Shown here: positions 25,588 to 34,924 of the stretch, piece by piece
Layout of the letters: the number at the start of each line of letters is the position of its first letter
Position numbering within the stretch: position 1 is the stretch's first letter
Assembly: GCF_000621785.1 (NCBI RefSeq)
Contig: NZ_JHXI01000012.1
Span: forward strand, 62,001-126,000
From: Ruminococcus flavefaciens ND2009
GTDB taxonomy: Bacteria; Bacillota; Clostridia; Oscillospirales; Ruminococcaceae
Direction of reading: 5' to 3'
DNA length: 64,000 nt
The notes under the pieces: generated by a model
Database searches by the model: none
What the model saw: only the letters and a program-made list of their open reading frames with translations
What the model was told of the DNA's origin: nothing
Program-made: the position numbers and the translations under genes

Positions 25588-26499
25588 TTACCAGGGCTTT
25601 ACAGTGCCGATTATGTCCTTTACCGACTTTATTCCCTTGCTGTCCAGCCAGTCGTTCATCTCCCCGGCTATCCTTACGGGAGCGTAGGGGTCTGTGAAGA
25701 TAGCGGCGCCCACCTGTACTGCGGAGGCACCTGCCATCATCAGCTCAATGGCGTCACGTCCCGAGGACACGCCGCCCATGCCGATAACGGGGATATTAAC
25801 GGCGTTTGCCACCTGCCATACCATGCGTACAGCTATGGGGAATACCGCAGGACCGCTCATACCGCCTACGTTGTTGCGGAGAATGGGTCTGCCTGTGTTT
25901 ATGTCTATCCTCATGCCCAGGAGAGTGTTTATCAGTGAAACTGCGTCTGCACCTGCGGCTTCAACGGACTTTGCAATATCCGTGATGCTGGTCACATTTG
26001 GTGAGAGCTTCACCACAAGGGGCTTTGTTGTAGCTGCGCGGACCTTCCTTGTTACCTCCGCAGCCATTTCGCAGCTGGTACCGAAGGCTGCTCCGCCCTG
26101 CTTTACGTTGGGGCAGGAGATGTTCAGCTCAATCATGTGGACGTCGGTGTCCTCCAGCTTTGCAGCTACCTCAGCGCACTCCTCGGGTGTAGCACCTGCG
26201 ATGTTGGCGAGGACTACAAGGTCCTTGGTGAGCAGGTAGGGGAGCTCGGTGCTGATGAAGTGGTCGATTCCGGGGTTCTGGAGACCTACGGAATTGAGCA
26301 TTCCCGAGGGGGTCTCAGCTATTCTGGGAGCAAGGTTTCCCGTGCGGAGATGGAGTGTGGTTCCCTTTGTGGCGATACCGCCCAGCTTTTCAAGAGGGAA
26401 GAGCTCCTCGTACTCCCTGCCGTAGCCGAAAACTCCCGAAGCGGGGATTATGGGGTTCTTGAAGTCTGTACCGCAGACTCTTACAGAAAGATCAGCCAT
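25588..26499 (-). CDS. pyrD: Dihydroorotate dehydrogenase, catalytic subunit (class 1B)
   Basis: Oxidises dihydroorotate to orotate in pyrimidine synthesis, using FMN, with electrons passed to PyrK. 303 residues with NPIIPASGVFGYG, MLNSVGLQNPG, the catalytic Cys loop ELNISCPNVKQGG, VVKLSPNV and IPVIGMGGVSSGRDAIE. The start overlaps the pyrK stop (TAATG), so the two subunits are translationally coupled. Confidence 0.96.
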   Translation of the reverse strand: MADLSVRVCGTDFKNPIIPASGVFGYGREYEELFPLEKLGGIATKGTTLHLRTGNLAPRIAETPSGMLNSVGLQNPGIDHFISTELPYLLTKDLVVLANIAGATPEECAEVAAKLEDTDVHMIELNISCPNVKQGGAAFGTSCEMAAEVTRKVRAATTKPLVVKLSPNVTSITDIAKSVEAAGADAVSLINTLLGMRIDINTGRPILRNNVGGMSGPAVFPIAVRMVWQVANAVNIPVIGMGGVSSGRDAIELMMAGASAVQVGAAIFTDPYAPVRIAGEMNDWLDSKGIKSVKDIIGTVKPW

Positions 26500-27269
26500 T
26501 ACCAGAGTACCTCCTCAGCGTTGAATACGGGACCGTCCTTGCAGACGTGGGCGAAATATTCCTCATCGTTTCTCTTTGTGCGGCAGGCACAGCCCAGACA
26601 GGCTCCTATGCCGCAAGCCATCCTCTCCTCAAGGGAGATCTGGCAGAATATGCCTTTTTCCTTGCAGATAGCGGCGATACCCTTCAGCATGGGCATGGGG
26701 CCGCAGGCATAAACTGCGTCTATGCCGCCTTTTTCGGCAAGCTCGGTAAAGGGCTGTGTGACGAAGCCGTGGATACCTGCCGAGCCGTCGTCGGTGCAGA
26801 GCACGGTCTCGGCGCCTGTGCTGCGGAAGTCGTCCTGAAGTATCACCGCAGAGGCATTCCTGAAGCCGCTTATGGCAACTGCCTTTTCACCGTAAGCCTT
26901 TGCAAGGGGCAGCATGGGAGGAGTTCCTATTCCTCCGCCTATGAGAACTACCTTTTTGTAGGAGCTGTCCACGGTAAAGCCGTGACCCAGGGGCGCCAGC
27001 ATATCTATGAGGTCGCCCTTGTTGAGCTTTGCGATCTCTGCCGTTCCCTCGCCGCGTATCTCGAAAACTATGCGGAGGGTGCCCTTTTCCTTATCTATGC
27101 CGCAGATAGAGATAGGTCTGCGGAGAGTGTAGCCCTTTGCCCTTATGTGTACGAACTGTCCGGGACAGGCAGCCTCAGCAACTTCGGGACATGAAATGGT
27201 GAAGCTGTATATCTCACGGGCAATGGCGTGTTTTTCAGTAATGATATACTGACCCTGAGTATATTTCAT
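26499..27269 (-). CDS. pyrK: Dihydroorotate dehydrogenase electron-transfer subunit
   Basis: An FAD and [2Fe-2S] subunit that passes electrons from PyrD to NAD+. It shows the FAD-binding RPISICG, the NAD-binding GGGIGTPPM, and a C-terminal cluster loop ERMACGIGACLGCAC followed by a fourth Cys (AHVCKDGP). 256 residues from the ATG behind AAGGAGG; a longer in-frame start at 27293 lies in the leader repeat. It is the first gene of the pyrK-pyrD pair. Confidence 0.95.
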   Translation of the reverse strand: MKYTQGQYIITEKHAIAREIYSFTISCPEVAEAACPGQFVHIRAKGYTLRRPISICGIDKEKGTLRIVFEIRGEGTAEIAKLNKGDLIDMLAPLGHGFTVDSSYKKVVLIGGGIGTPPMLPLAKAYGEKAVAISGFRNASAVILQDDFRSTGAETVLCTDDGSAGIHGFVTQPFTELAEKGGIDAVYACGPMPMLKGIAAICKEKGIFCQISLEERMACGIGACLGCACRTKRNDEEYFAHVCKDGPVFNAEEVLW

Positions 27270-27287
27270 AAAGACCTCCTTGTGATA

Positions 27288-27326
27288 ATTCATAATTCAT
27301 AATGCATAATGCATAATGCATAATTC
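27288..27326 (-). repeat. Heptanucleotide tandem repeat in the pyrK leader
   Basis: On the minus strand the unit ATTATGC/ATTATGA is repeated five times plus a partial unit, ending about 8 bases before the AAGGAGG ribosome site of pyrK. A GTCCGC/GCGGAC hairpin (27331-27346) lies just upstream of it in the same leader. Confidence 0.8.
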
Positions 27327-27382
27327 AGGTGTCCGCTGCTGCGGACGGATAGTAAATATCCTGATTTACACTTATTTTTATA

Positions 27383-27411
27383 ATTATATCATAAAAGATC
27401 GGAAATAGCAA
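27383..27411 (-). promoter_or_regulatory. Promoter of pyrK-pyrD
   Basis: On the minus strand, TTGCTA, a 17-base spacer, then TATAAT. The -35 lies inside the 3' end of the upstream kinase-like gene. It gives a leader of about 105 bases. Confidence 0.75.
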
Positions 27412-28369
27412 GGCGGGCGGAGCCGAAGCTGTCCGATATTATCTCCGTCAGCTCTGCCCTTGCGGCGATAAAGGCTTCAAGCTGAGTCATGAGCTCCTCC
27501 GCACGGGCGATGCAGTCCTCGGTGGTCTTGCCGCGGAAGTACTTCTCCTCACGCAGGCTGTCTGCCAGATACCTGACCGCCAGCTCTCCCGTACTCCGCA
27601 AAATGCCGTAGTAAAGGGAGTTTACCTCCTCCGCGGTGAGAAGTCCGTCAAGTCCCTCCGCAAAGCCCTGTGCAGCGGCACGGACAGGGGACAGGTCTGA
27701 CATATCGTTTTTGCATACCGAGCGCACCAGGTCTCCGAAGTCAATGGCAGCATAGCCCTCCATGACGGTGTCAAGGTCGATGACCGTAAGGGCTTCCCCG
27801 ATAAGGACGTTATCGGTCTTGGCGTCGCCGTGGATCATACGCCTCGGGAGCTCCTCTGTGAACACGGCGTCCAGCTCCTTTTTCAGCTCCTCAAGCCGCG
27901 GAGCCCTTCCGCCAAGAGCGGTAAGCTCCATATAATAGCTGCCGAAGTCGTGGTAGCCTTTCGGAAGAGCAGCAGGACTCAGTTTCCTGCCCTCCATTAC
28001 CCGGATAAAGGAGCCGAAAGCCAGTCCCGCAGCCGCGGGCTTGTCCGCGGCTGTTGCGGTCGCGGAAAGATACCTGTATATACGCCAGACTTCTTCATCC
28101 GCGACCGCATATGTTTTATCGCCGCAGGCGATAAAACACGGGACGGTCACCCCTATGTCGCCTGCCTTACCGAAGGCTTCGGAGATAACAGCGATGTTGT
28201 CCATAACAGCCTCGGAACAGGGGAATACAGAGCGGTTAAGCCCCTGGAGCACATACCGTTCTCCGCCGCAGTCCGCGAGGAATGTGCGGTTTATGTGTCC
28301 CCTGTTCAGCTCTGTCAGCTTTTCAGCCTCGGGAAGCCCGAAAAGAGTGGGTATACAGCGTATTTCCAT
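27389..28369 (-). CDS. Aminoglycoside-phosphotransferase-fold sugar kinase (NahK-like)
   Basis: 326 residues. The N-terminal GHINRTFLADCGGERYVLQ and NRSVFPCSEAVMDNI segments, the catalytic loop MIHGDAKTDNVLI, and VIDLDTVMEGYAAIDFGDLVRS are the pattern of N-acetylhexosamine 1-kinase relatives. These make sugar-1-phosphates from host or microbial N-acetylhexosamines. The real substrate is unproven. Neighbours (pyrK downstream, PFL protein upstream) give no pathway hint. Confidence 0.85.
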   Translation of the reverse strand: MEIRCIPTLFGLPEAEKLTELNRGHINRTFLADCGGERYVLQGLNRSVFPCSEAVMDNIAVISEAFGKAGDIGVTVPCFIACGDKTYAVADEEVWRIYRYLSATATAADKPAAAGLAFGSFIRVMEGRKLSPAALPKGYHDFGSYYMELTALGGRAPRLEELKKELDAVFTEELPRRMIHGDAKTDNVLIGEALTVIDLDTVMEGYAAIDFGDLVRSVCKNDMSDLSPVRAAAQGFAEGLDGLLTAEEVNSLYYGILRSTGELAVRYLADSLREEKYFRGKTTEDCIARAEELMTQLEAFIAARAELTEIISDSFGSARLAISDLL

Positions 28370-28416
28370 GTTATCACTCCTGCCCTTGTGGATAGTGAAT
28401 GGTTTTCTGTGTGCAA

Positions 28417-28442
28417 AAAGAACGGGCGCACACTGTGCGCCC
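28417..28442 (-). terminator. Terminator of the PFL-family gene
   Basis: GGGCGCACA (28424-28432) and TGTGCGCCC (28434-28442) form a near-continuous palindrome, with a T-rich tail (GTTCTTTTT) on the minus strand, 9 bases after the stop codon. Confidence 0.75.
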
Positions 28443-28450
28443 CTACTGTT

Positions 28451-29809
28451 TTAGTTCTTCAGGCTCTGCATAGGTGCAGGGATACGTCCGCCGCGGTTGA
28501 TGAACTTGGCAGGAGACTTCTCCCTGATAGGCATAACGGGACCGCTTCCCAGCAGACCGCCGAATTCAAGGGTTTCGCCCTCCTTCTTGCCGATGGCAGG
28601 GATAAGACGTACCGCTGTGGTCTTGGAGTTCACCATGCCGATAGCAGCTTCGTCTGCAATGATAGCGGAAATGGTCTCGGGACTTATCTCTCCCGGAACT
28701 ACTATCATGTCAAGACCAACGGAGCATACTGCTGTCATGGCTTCCAGCTTTTCGAGGCTGAGAACACCTGCAACTGCGGCATCTATCATGCCTGCGTCCT
28801 CGGATACGGGAATGAATGCGCCCGAAAGTCCGCCAACAGTGGACGAAGCCATTACGCCGCCCTTCTTGACTGCGTCGTTGAGCATTGCAAGGCAGGCTGT
28901 GGTGCCGTGGGTACCGCACATTTCCAGTCCCATTTCCTCAAGGATATGGGCAACACTGTCGCCTACAGCAGGTGTGGGAGCCAGAGACAGGTCTACTATA
29001 CCGAAGGGAACGCCAAGGAGCTCGGAAGCTCTTGCGCCTACCAGCTGTCCCATACGGGTTATCTTGAATGCGGTCTTCTTGATGATGTCCGCAATTTCGT
29101 TTATTGAAGCGTCGGGGTACTTTGTAAGAGCTGCGCGTACAACTCCGGGACCCGAAACGCCCACGTGTATCTCACAGTCGGGCTCGCCTACGCCGTGGAA
29201 GGCGCCTGCCATGAAGGGGTTATCCTCAACGGCATTACAGAAGACTACCAGCTTTGCAGGTCCTATGCAGTCGCGGTCTGCGGTCTTTACGGCAGCTTCC
29301 TTGACTATCTGACCCATGAGCTTGACAGCGTCCATATTGATACCCGACTTTGTAGAGCCTATATTTACAGATGAGCAAATATTCTGTGTAACGTCAAGAG
29401 CCTCTGGGATAGACTTGATAAGAGCCATATCTCCTGCGCTGAAGCCCTTGTGCACCAGTGCCGAATAGCCGCCGATGAAGTTTACGCCGCAGGTATCCGC
29501 AGCTCTCTGGAGAGTCTTTGCGAACTTGACGGGGTCACCGTCGGGGCAGGCTGCTGCCAGCATAGCTATGGGAGTTACGGAGATACGCTTGTTTACGATG
29601 GGGATTCCGTACTCCTTCTCTATCTGCTGACCAACAGGCACAAGATCGCCTGCCTTGGTCACTATCTTGTTGTAGACCTTCTCACAGGCCTTGTCTATAT
29701 CCGTGTCGATACAGTCAAGGAGAGATATACCCATAGTGATAGTACGTATATCAAGGCACTCGTCCTGTATCATGCGGATAGTTTCAAGAATATTATATAC
29801 GTTAAGCAT
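28451..29809 (-). CDS. PFL family protein (UPF0210/DUF711)
   Basis: 452 residues, the standard length of this conserved family, structurally related to pyruvate formate-lyase-like barrels but without the PFL glycyl loop. Typical stretches are [36 protein letters not shown] and [13 protein letters not shown]. Molecular function is not established. It lies 18 bases downstream of the ACT-domain gene, a pairing widely conserved in Firmicutes. Confidence 0.93.
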   Translation of the reverse strand: MLNVYNILETIRMIQDECLDIRTITMGISLLDCIDTDIDKACEKVYNKIVTKAGDLVPVGQQIEKEYGIPIVNKRISVTPIAMLAAACPDGDPVKFAKTLQRAADTCGVNFIGGYSALVHKGFSAGDMALIKSIPEALDVTQNICSSVNIGSTKSGINMDAVKLMGQIVKEAAVKTADRDCIGPAKLVVFCNAVEDNPFMAGAFHGVGEPDCEIHVGVSGPGVVRAALTKYPDASINEIADIIKKTAFKITRMGQLVGARASELLGVPFGIVDLSLAPTPAVGDSVAHILEEMGLEMCGTHGTTACLAMLNDAVKKGGVMASSTVGGLSGAFIPVSEDAGMIDAAVAGVLSLEKLEAMTAVCSVGLDMIVVPGEISPETISAIIADEAAIGMVNSKTTAVRLIPAIGKKEGETLEFGGLLGSGPVMPIREKSPAKFINRGGRIPAPMQSLKN

Positions 29810-29827
29810 TTAGCGGACTTCCTTTCA

Positions 29828-30097
29828 TCAGACACTGTGCATGGAGTTGAAAATATCCTCGTGCATTGTGTGGATAGAGAGCCCCAGCTCTGTACCAAGG
29901 GCAGTCATCCTGTCAACAAGCTCCGAGAAATCGCCCTTTATAGCTGATATATCCACCAGCATAATCATAGCGAACATATCCTGAAGAACGCTCTGTGTCA
30001 CCTCTATAACATTAACATTGTACTCGGCACAGATACCGCTTACCTTGTGGAGGATACCGACAGTATCCTTACCGATAACAGTTACAACTGCTCTCAT
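29828..30097 (-). CDS. ACT domain protein (UPF0237)
   Basis: 89 residues: one ACT domain (MRAVVTVIGKDTVGILHKVS at the start). ACT domains bind small ligands, often amino acids. Start chosen at the ATG after CGGAGG; the frame continues to 30139 without a ribosome site. It forms an operon with the PFL-family gene, which it may regulate allosterically (inferred from conserved pairing). Confidence 0.92.
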   Translation of the reverse strand: MRAVVTVIGKDTVGILHKVSGICAEYNVNVIEVTQSVLQDMFAMIMLVDISAIKGDFSELVDRMTALGTELGLSIHTMHEDIFNSMHSV

Positions 30098-30151
30098 AAT
30101 CAAAAACCTCCGTTTTGTTGTTATATGGGGAGCCCCCATATGATTGATATA

Positions 30152-30180
30152 ATTATATCATACCTGCCCTGCAAAGTCAA
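30152..30180 (-). promoter_or_regulatory. Promoter of the ACT/PFL operon
   Basis: On the minus strand, TTGACT, a 17-base spacer, then TATAAT. The -10 sits inside the palindrome GATATAATTATATC (30147-30160). The 30190-30320 stretch beyond it holds a repeat-like sequence with TGTAGGGGGCGCC but no gene. Confidence 0.8.
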
Positions 30181-30386
30181 TATCGCTTTTTCAGTGCTTA
30201 GTGCTTAGCAGGGGTGCCCATCTGGCGTGCGCCGATAACGCAATAACCGAATAAACCTGTGTAGGGGGCGCCGTACCCTGTACTGCTCACTAATAACTTA
30301 TCACTATTCACTTTTTTTAAAAAACAGTGGAAATTTGCTTCGTTATGTGCTATAATAATAAAATACACTAAAAAGGGGCTGAAACT

Positions 30387-31235
30387 ATGGATCTTATCGA
30401 CTGCCACACACATACTCAGTTCTCCTTTGATTCCGACGCTCCCATAGGGGACTGCATAAAACAGGCGGAGAAGCTGGGGCTTGCTGCCTATGCCATAACC
30501 GACCACTGCGAGTGCAACTGGTGGTACCCCCGTGAGCATTACGGCGATGACGTTCAGTCCGAGGACTTCGGCTTCGGTCAGGACTTTGAGCGCTCCGTGT
30601 CTGCGGTGGACAGGATAAAGAAGGAGTACAGCGGCAAGACACGTATCATCTGCGGTACGGAAATGGGACAGGGACACCATGCTCCCGACATAGCCGCTAA
30701 GATAGCGGCAGACAGGCGCCTTGACTTCATTATAGGCTCCCTGCACCAGATACGCGATGAGTGGGACTTCTATTATATCGACTGCAAGGACTTCTCCCGG
30801 GACAGGATATACGACCTGCTGGAGCGGTACTTCCGCGAGATATACGAGATGTGTACCACCGTGGAGTTCGATGTGTTGGCGCACCTTACCTACTGTCTGC
30901 GCTATATGAAGCAGAGGGACGGCATTGAGCCCGATATAAGCAGGTTTGATGAGCTTATCGCCGAGAGCTTCCGCGCACTTATCGAAAAGGGCAGGGGCAT
31001 TGAGATCAACACCTCGGGTATACGTCAGGGCTTCGGGGACTGCTTCCCCGACCTTAAATACGCAAGGCTTTTCCGCGACCTGGGGGGAGAGATACTCAGT
31101 ATAGGTTCCGACGCTCACAGGGCTGAGGATATAGGCTCCGACATAGAAAAGGGCATTGACATCGCACGAGCGGCAGGCTTCCGCCGCATTGCTTACTTTA
31201 TTAAAAGAACACCTTATTTTATTGACATAGACTGA
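30387..31235 (+). CDS. PHP-domain phosphoesterase, histidinol-phosphatase family
   Basis: 282 residues. Metal-binding PHP motifs: DCHTHTQFSFDS at the start, AITDHCECN, GTEMGQGHH, and GSDAHRAED near the C-terminus. These match HisJ-type histidinol-phosphatases, which dephosphorylate histidinol phosphate with a trinuclear metal centre. No other his gene is in the window, so another phosphoester is possible. It begins a rightward cluster with an Lrp regulator and an aminotransferase. Confidence 0.88.
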   Translation: MDLIDCHTHTQFSFDSDAPIGDCIKQAEKLGLAAYAITDHCECNWWYPREHYGDDVQSEDFGFGQDFERSVSAVDRIKKEYSGKTRIICGTEMGQGHHAPDIAAKIAADRRLDFIIGSLHQIRDEWDFYYIDCKDFSRDRIYDLLERYFREIYEMCTTVEFDVLAHLTYCLRYMKQRDGIEPDISRFDELIAESFRALIEKGRGIEINTSGIRQGFGDCFPDLKYARLFRDLGGEILSIGSDAHRAEDIGSDIEKGIDIARAAGFRRIAYFIKRTPYFIDID

Positions 31236-31259
31236 TATTATATGAAAGGAACTGATACC

Positions 31260-31736
31260 ATGAACGACATCGTAAAAATATTACAGCAGAACGCCCGTAT
31301 CTCCAATGCGGCGCTGGGAGAGATGCTGGGCATATCCGCGGAGGAGGCTGCTGCGGAGATAGAAAAGCTTGAAAAGAGCGGAGTCATCAAGGGCTACAGC
31401 GTTATCGTTGACGATGACCTCTACGACAAGTCCATTGTTTACGCTACCATCGAGCTGAAGGTAACTCCTCAGAGAGACTGCGGCTTCGACGACATTGCCA
31501 AGACTATCATGATGTATGACGAGGTGGAGAGCGTGAACCTTATGTCCTCGGGCGCTTATGACCTTGCCGTTGAGGTAAAGGGCGACAACCTCAAGGACGT
31601 TGCCTTCTTCGTATCTGAGAGACTTGCCACTATCGACGGCATACTCTCCACATCTACCCACTTCATTCTGAAAAAATACAAGGAAAAAGGCATCTTCATC
31701 GACAGTGAAGAGCCCGATGAAAGGGGACTCGTTTGA
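31260..31736 (+). CDS. Lrp/AsnC-family regulator
   Basis: 158 residues: an N-terminal helix-turn-helix (ISNAALGEMLGISAEEAAAE) and a C-terminal RAM ligand-binding domain (about 65-145). It starts at the ATG 9 bases after AAAGGAA. The stop codon overlaps the start of the aminotransferase gene (TTGA). Lrp-type proteins sense amino acids; the likely target is the coupled aminotransferase. Confidence 0.9.
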   Translation: MNDIVKILQQNARISNAALGEMLGISAEEAAAEIEKLEKSGVIKGYSVIVDDDLYDKSIVYATIELKVTPQRDCGFDDIAKTIMMYDEVESVNLMSSGAYDLAVEVKGDNLKDVAFFVSERLATIDGILSTSTHFILKKYKEKGIFIDSEEPDERGLV

Positions 31737-32917
31737 TCGTGATCGACTACGATAAGGTTCTTTCGGACAAAATAAAGAATATCAAGCCCTCGGGCATACG
31801 AAAGTTCTTCGATATTGCAGGAACTATGGAGGGAGTCATCTCCCTGGGCGTGGGTGAGCCCGACTTCAATACTCCCTGGGCTATCAGGAAGGCTGCCATA
31901 AAGGTGCTGGAGCGCAAGCACATAATCTATGGCCCCAACAAGGGACTTGTGCCTCTGAGAAACACCATTTCCGCTCACCTTGAGAAAAAGCACGGCGTAA
32001 AATACGATCCCGACAAGGAAATGATCGTGACCGTGGGCGGCTCAGAGGCTATCGACCTTGCTGTAAGAGGCCTCCTTGACCCCGGCGACGAGGTGCTGGT
32101 GGTGGAGCCCTGCTTCGTATGCTATGCTCCGCTTGTGGAGCTGGCAGGCGGTGTGCCCGTATCGGTGCCCACAAGGATAGAGAACAACTTCAAGCTGACC
32201 CTTGAGGACTTCAAAGACAAGGTCACAGAGCGCACAAAGCTGCTCATACTGCCATTCCCCAACAATCCCACGGGAGCAGTAATGACTAAGGAGGACCTGG
32301 AGCCCATTGCCGAGTTCCTCCGCGATACCAATATAATGATACTATCCGACGAGATTTATTCGGAGCTCACCTACGGCAGAAAGCATTTCTCCATCATCGA
32401 GCTGGAGGGCATGAGAGAGCGGACTATCTACGTCAACGGCTTCTCCAAGGCTTATGCCATGACGGGCTGGAGACTGGGCTATGTTGCTGCTCCGGAGCCT
32501 GTTATCAGCCAGATCTCAAAGATACACCAGTACGGTATCATGTGCAGTCCCTTTATCAGCCAGAATGCCGCTGTTGAGGCACTTACCTCCTGCGACGCCG
32601 AGGTGGACAAGATGGTGGACGAGTATAATATCCGCCGCCGCTATCTGGTGGGCGAGTTCAACCGCCTGGGACTTACCTGCTTCAATCCCGAGGGAGCCTT
32701 CTATGTGTTCCCATGTATCAAGAGCACCGGTCTCACCAGCGAGGAGTTCTGCGAGAGACTGCTCTTTGAGGAGAAGGTGGCAACAGTCCCCGGAAGCGCC
32801 TTCGGAGAGAGCGGAGAGGGCTATATCCGCATATCCTACGCCTATTCCCTCAAGCACCTCATGGAGGCTATAAGCCGTATCGAGAAATTCCTGAAGAAGC
32901 TGGAGGCTGAAAAGTAA
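31733..32917 (+). CDS. PLP-dependent class I/II aminotransferase
   Basis: 394 residues of fold type I. The PLP-lysine motif is NGFSKAYAMTGWRLGY, with the aspartate-type segments PFPNNPTGAV and LSDEIYSELTYG. The last part contains GEGYIRISYA with the carboxylate-binding Arg. It probably acts on aspartate, alanine or an aromatic amino acid. The start is TTG overlapping the Lrp stop, 6 bases after AAGGGG; a GTG two codons later is an alternative. Confidence 0.92.
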   Translation: MIVIDYDKVLSDKIKNIKPSGIRKFFDIAGTMEGVISLGVGEPDFNTPWAIRKAAIKVLERKHIIYGPNKGLVPLRNTISAHLEKKHGVKYDPDKEMIVTVGGSEAIDLAVRGLLDPGDEVLVVEPCFVCYAPLVELAGGVPVSVPTRIENNFKLTLEDFKDKVTERTKLLILPFPNNPTGAVMTKEDLEPIAEFLRDTNIMILSDEIYSELTYGRKHFSIIELEGMRERTIYVNGFSKAYAMTGWRLGYVAAPEPVISQISKIHQYGIMCSPFISQNAAVEALTSCDAEVDKMVDEYNIRRRYLVGEFNRLGLTCFNPEGAFYVFPCIKSTGLTSEEFCERLLFEEKVATVPGSAFGESGEGYIRISYAYSLKHLMEAISRIEKFLKKLEAEK

Positions 32918-33774
32918 TGAGGGTAAAGACTGCTGCAAAGGTAAATCTTGCACTGGACGTTACGGGAAAGCTGCCCAACGGCTATCACACCATCGAAAGT
33001 GTTTTTCAGACCGTGGGGCTCTACGACGAGGTGTCTGTGGAGCTTACCGAGGCAGGAATAGAACTGAGCTGTGACGTCCCCGCGGAGTTCGCTGCTGCGG
33101 ACCCCATACCCTGCGATGAGCGCAATATCGCTTACAAAGCCGCAAAGCTGTTCTTTGAGGAGAACGGTATGGACTGCGGCTGCCGTATACACATAAAAAA
33201 AGGTATCCCCTCACAGGCAGGCATGGGCGGCGGCAGCACCGATGCGGCTGCTGTGCTTTACTGCCTCGGTGAGCTGACGGGAAAGAGCGTCAGTGCTCCC
33301 GAAAAGCTGGGGGCTGATGTGCCGTTCTTCCTGACGGGCGGGACCGCCTATGTGGAAGGCATCGGCGAGAAGATAACTCCGATCTCCGATTATTCGGGAC
33401 GTATCCTGGTTATCGCCAAGGGCGGCGAGGGAGTCTCCACAGCAGAGGCTTATAGGAACATAGACGCCCTCGAAGCACCTCAGCACCCCGACGCAAAGGC
33501 TCTGGCGGAGGCTATAGACGGCGCTCCCGACACAGCCTGGGAACATTTCGGCAATCTCTTTGAGCAGGCGGTCTGCCTTGAGGAAGTGGACAAGCTGAAG
33601 TCCGCAATGCTCAACAAGGACGCTCTCAGAGCTGTCATGACGGGAAGCGGCTCGGCAGTTTTCGGACTTTTTGAGACCCGTGAGCAGGCTGAGATATGCG
33701 CGGAAAAGCTGAAAAAATGGGGGTATTTCTCCGCAGTCTGCGAGACTGTTTCCGAGAGCTTCGTCATTATCTGA
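32917..33774 (+). CDS. ispE: 4-diphosphocytidyl-2-C-methyl-D-erythritol kinase
   Basis: A GHMP kinase of the non-mevalonate isoprenoid pathway. It shows AKVNLALDVTGKLPNGYH at the start, the ATP-binding PSQAGMGGGSTDAAAVL, LGADVPFFLTGG and MTGSGSAVFG near the end. 285 residues; the linker after the P-loop helix is a little shorter than usual. The ATG overlaps the aminotransferase stop (TAATG), so it is coupled although unrelated in pathway. Confidence 0.95.
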   Translation: MRVKTAAKVNLALDVTGKLPNGYHTIESVFQTVGLYDEVSVELTEAGIELSCDVPAEFAAADPIPCDERNIAYKAAKLFFEENGMDCGCRIHIKKGIPSQAGMGGGSTDAAAVLYCLGELTGKSVSAPEKLGADVPFFLTGGTAYVEGIGEKITPISDYSGRILVIAKGGEGVSTAEAYRNIDALEAPQHPDAKALAEAIDGAPDTAWEHFGNLFEQAVCLEEVDKLKSAMLNKDALRAVMTGSGSAVFGLFETREQAEICAEKLKKWGYFSAVCETVSESFVII

Positions 33775-33938
33775 AAGCTCTGCTGCCGAAAGTACAATTA
33801 TATATGTTTGCGAAGGGACGACTATTTCGTCCCTTTTTTGCACTCTATACAGCAGAACAGCACGGGGACTGCCGCCGGCAGCGGTCTTGAGCTTTTTGTT
33901 CATAATTTTGGCATTTTGATGAAAATTAACAAAATCTA

Positions 33939-33967
33939 TTGACAAGATGATAATATTCAGTTATAAT
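33939..33967 (+). promoter_or_regulatory. Promoter of the DUF1508 gene
   Basis: Consensus TTGACA, a 17-base spacer, then TATAAT, about 60 bases before the start. Confidence 0.88.
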
Positions 33968-34026
33968 TATGGTGTAAATCGAAGCTATCGATTTTTAATT
34001 CTTTGCTGAAAGGTGTTGAAAACATT

Positions 34027-34413
34027 ATGGGTAAATTTATCATCAAGGCTACAAAAACAGGCTTCACATTCAGCCTGAAGGCAGGCAACGGCGAGGTCAT
34101 CGCTACAGGCGGAGAGGTATACAACACTCTCGCAAGTGTAAAGAACGGTATCGCCAGCGTTGCTAAAAATGCTCCCGTGGCTAATCTTGAGGATCAGACC
34201 ATTGAGGGATACCAGACAGAGTCAAATCCGAAGTTCGAGATATATAAGGACAAGTCGGGCGCGTTCAGATTCCGCCTTAAAGCAAAAAACGGTGAGATCA
34301 TTGCCGCCAGCGAGGGCTACGTGAAGAAGGACAGCTGCAAGAAGGGTATCGCCAGCGTAAGAAAGAACGCTGTTGATGCTCCCGTTATCGAGCCCGAGCC
34401 CGAGAAAAAGTAA
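34027..34413 (+). CDS. Tandem DUF1508 (YegP-like) protein
   Basis: 128 residues made of two copies of the DUF1508 unit: FTFSLKAGNGEVIATGGEVY...IASVAKNA (about 8-47) and FRFRLKAKNGEIIAASEGYV...IASVRKNA (about 79-117). The family forms a small beta-rich dimer-like fold; its role is not established. It is a single gene with a consensus promoter and its own terminator, which suggests high expression. Confidence 0.9.
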   Translation: MGKFIIKATKTGFTFSLKAGNGEVIATGGEVYNTLASVKNGIASVAKNAPVANLEDQTIEGYQTESNPKFEIYKDKSGAFRFRLKAKNGEIIAASEGYVKKDSCKKGIASVRKNAVDAPVIEPEPEKK

Positions 34414-34434
34414 GCCGGATATATCAGAACTGAG

Positions 34435-34478
34435 AGCCATAGTATTTCCGTATCGCGGAAGTGCTATGGCTTTTTTAT
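34435..34478 (+). terminator. Terminator of the DUF1508 gene; repeats the 2.3-kb terminator
   Basis: Stem 34435-34450 / 34456-34471 (AGCCATAGTATTTCCG with CGGAAGTGCTATGGCT; two mismatched pairs), then TTTTTTATT. Confidence 0.85.
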
Positions 34479-34595
34479 TGGTATTTTCCCGCAAGCGTTC
34501 TGCCCTGCGTAAAAGCAGGCGGAAAAATCCGTTTGCGGCTGTGCCGCCGACCGACTGTACCAATGTGCTATAGTGAAGAAATGTCCAAAAATCTA

Positions 34596-34624
34596 TTGAC
34601 AGAACGGCTGAAATATTATATAAT
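34596..34624 (+). promoter_or_regulatory. Promoter of rny with a long leader
   Basis: TTGACA, a 17-base spacer, then TATAAT: a consensus promoter 300 bases before rny. The leader holds small hairpins (GGACG/CGTCC at 34754-34769; GCGG/CCGC near 34842-34858) but nothing I can name. Confidence 0.85.
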
Positions 34625-34924
34625 AATTATGTTGTATTTATTTGCATAATATTACTATGGCAGTATATGCAGCTTTGTTTTACATCATTATCCGCACATG
34701 GCGATATATATACAAGCCGCGGTTTTTTAAATATGATAACGGAACAAAAATTTGGACGGGATAACGTCCGTCTATCTTTTGCGGGTCTGCCCACTTGTCA
34801 GGGCAAGACTCTTGATCTATATATTTATAAATGAATAAAATAATGCGGCATTTACCGCCTTTAAGTAATAATTAAAACATGATACAAACTTTTAATTATA
34901 TCAGAAAAGGAGGTAATGCACTGT

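Noticed and set aside
27288-27326. Direct repeats in the pyrK leader as a CRISPR remnant
   Set aside because: Units are 7 bases and contiguous, with no spacers.
27830-29107. 425-codon plus-strand frame
   Set aside because: Antisense to two clear genes (the NahK-like kinase and the PFL protein), crossing their boundary; no recognisable domain.
30190-30320. Possible decayed copy of the hairpin repeat (TGTAGGGGGCGCC)
   Set aside because: The similarity is limited to a short motif; no inverted ends could be found.
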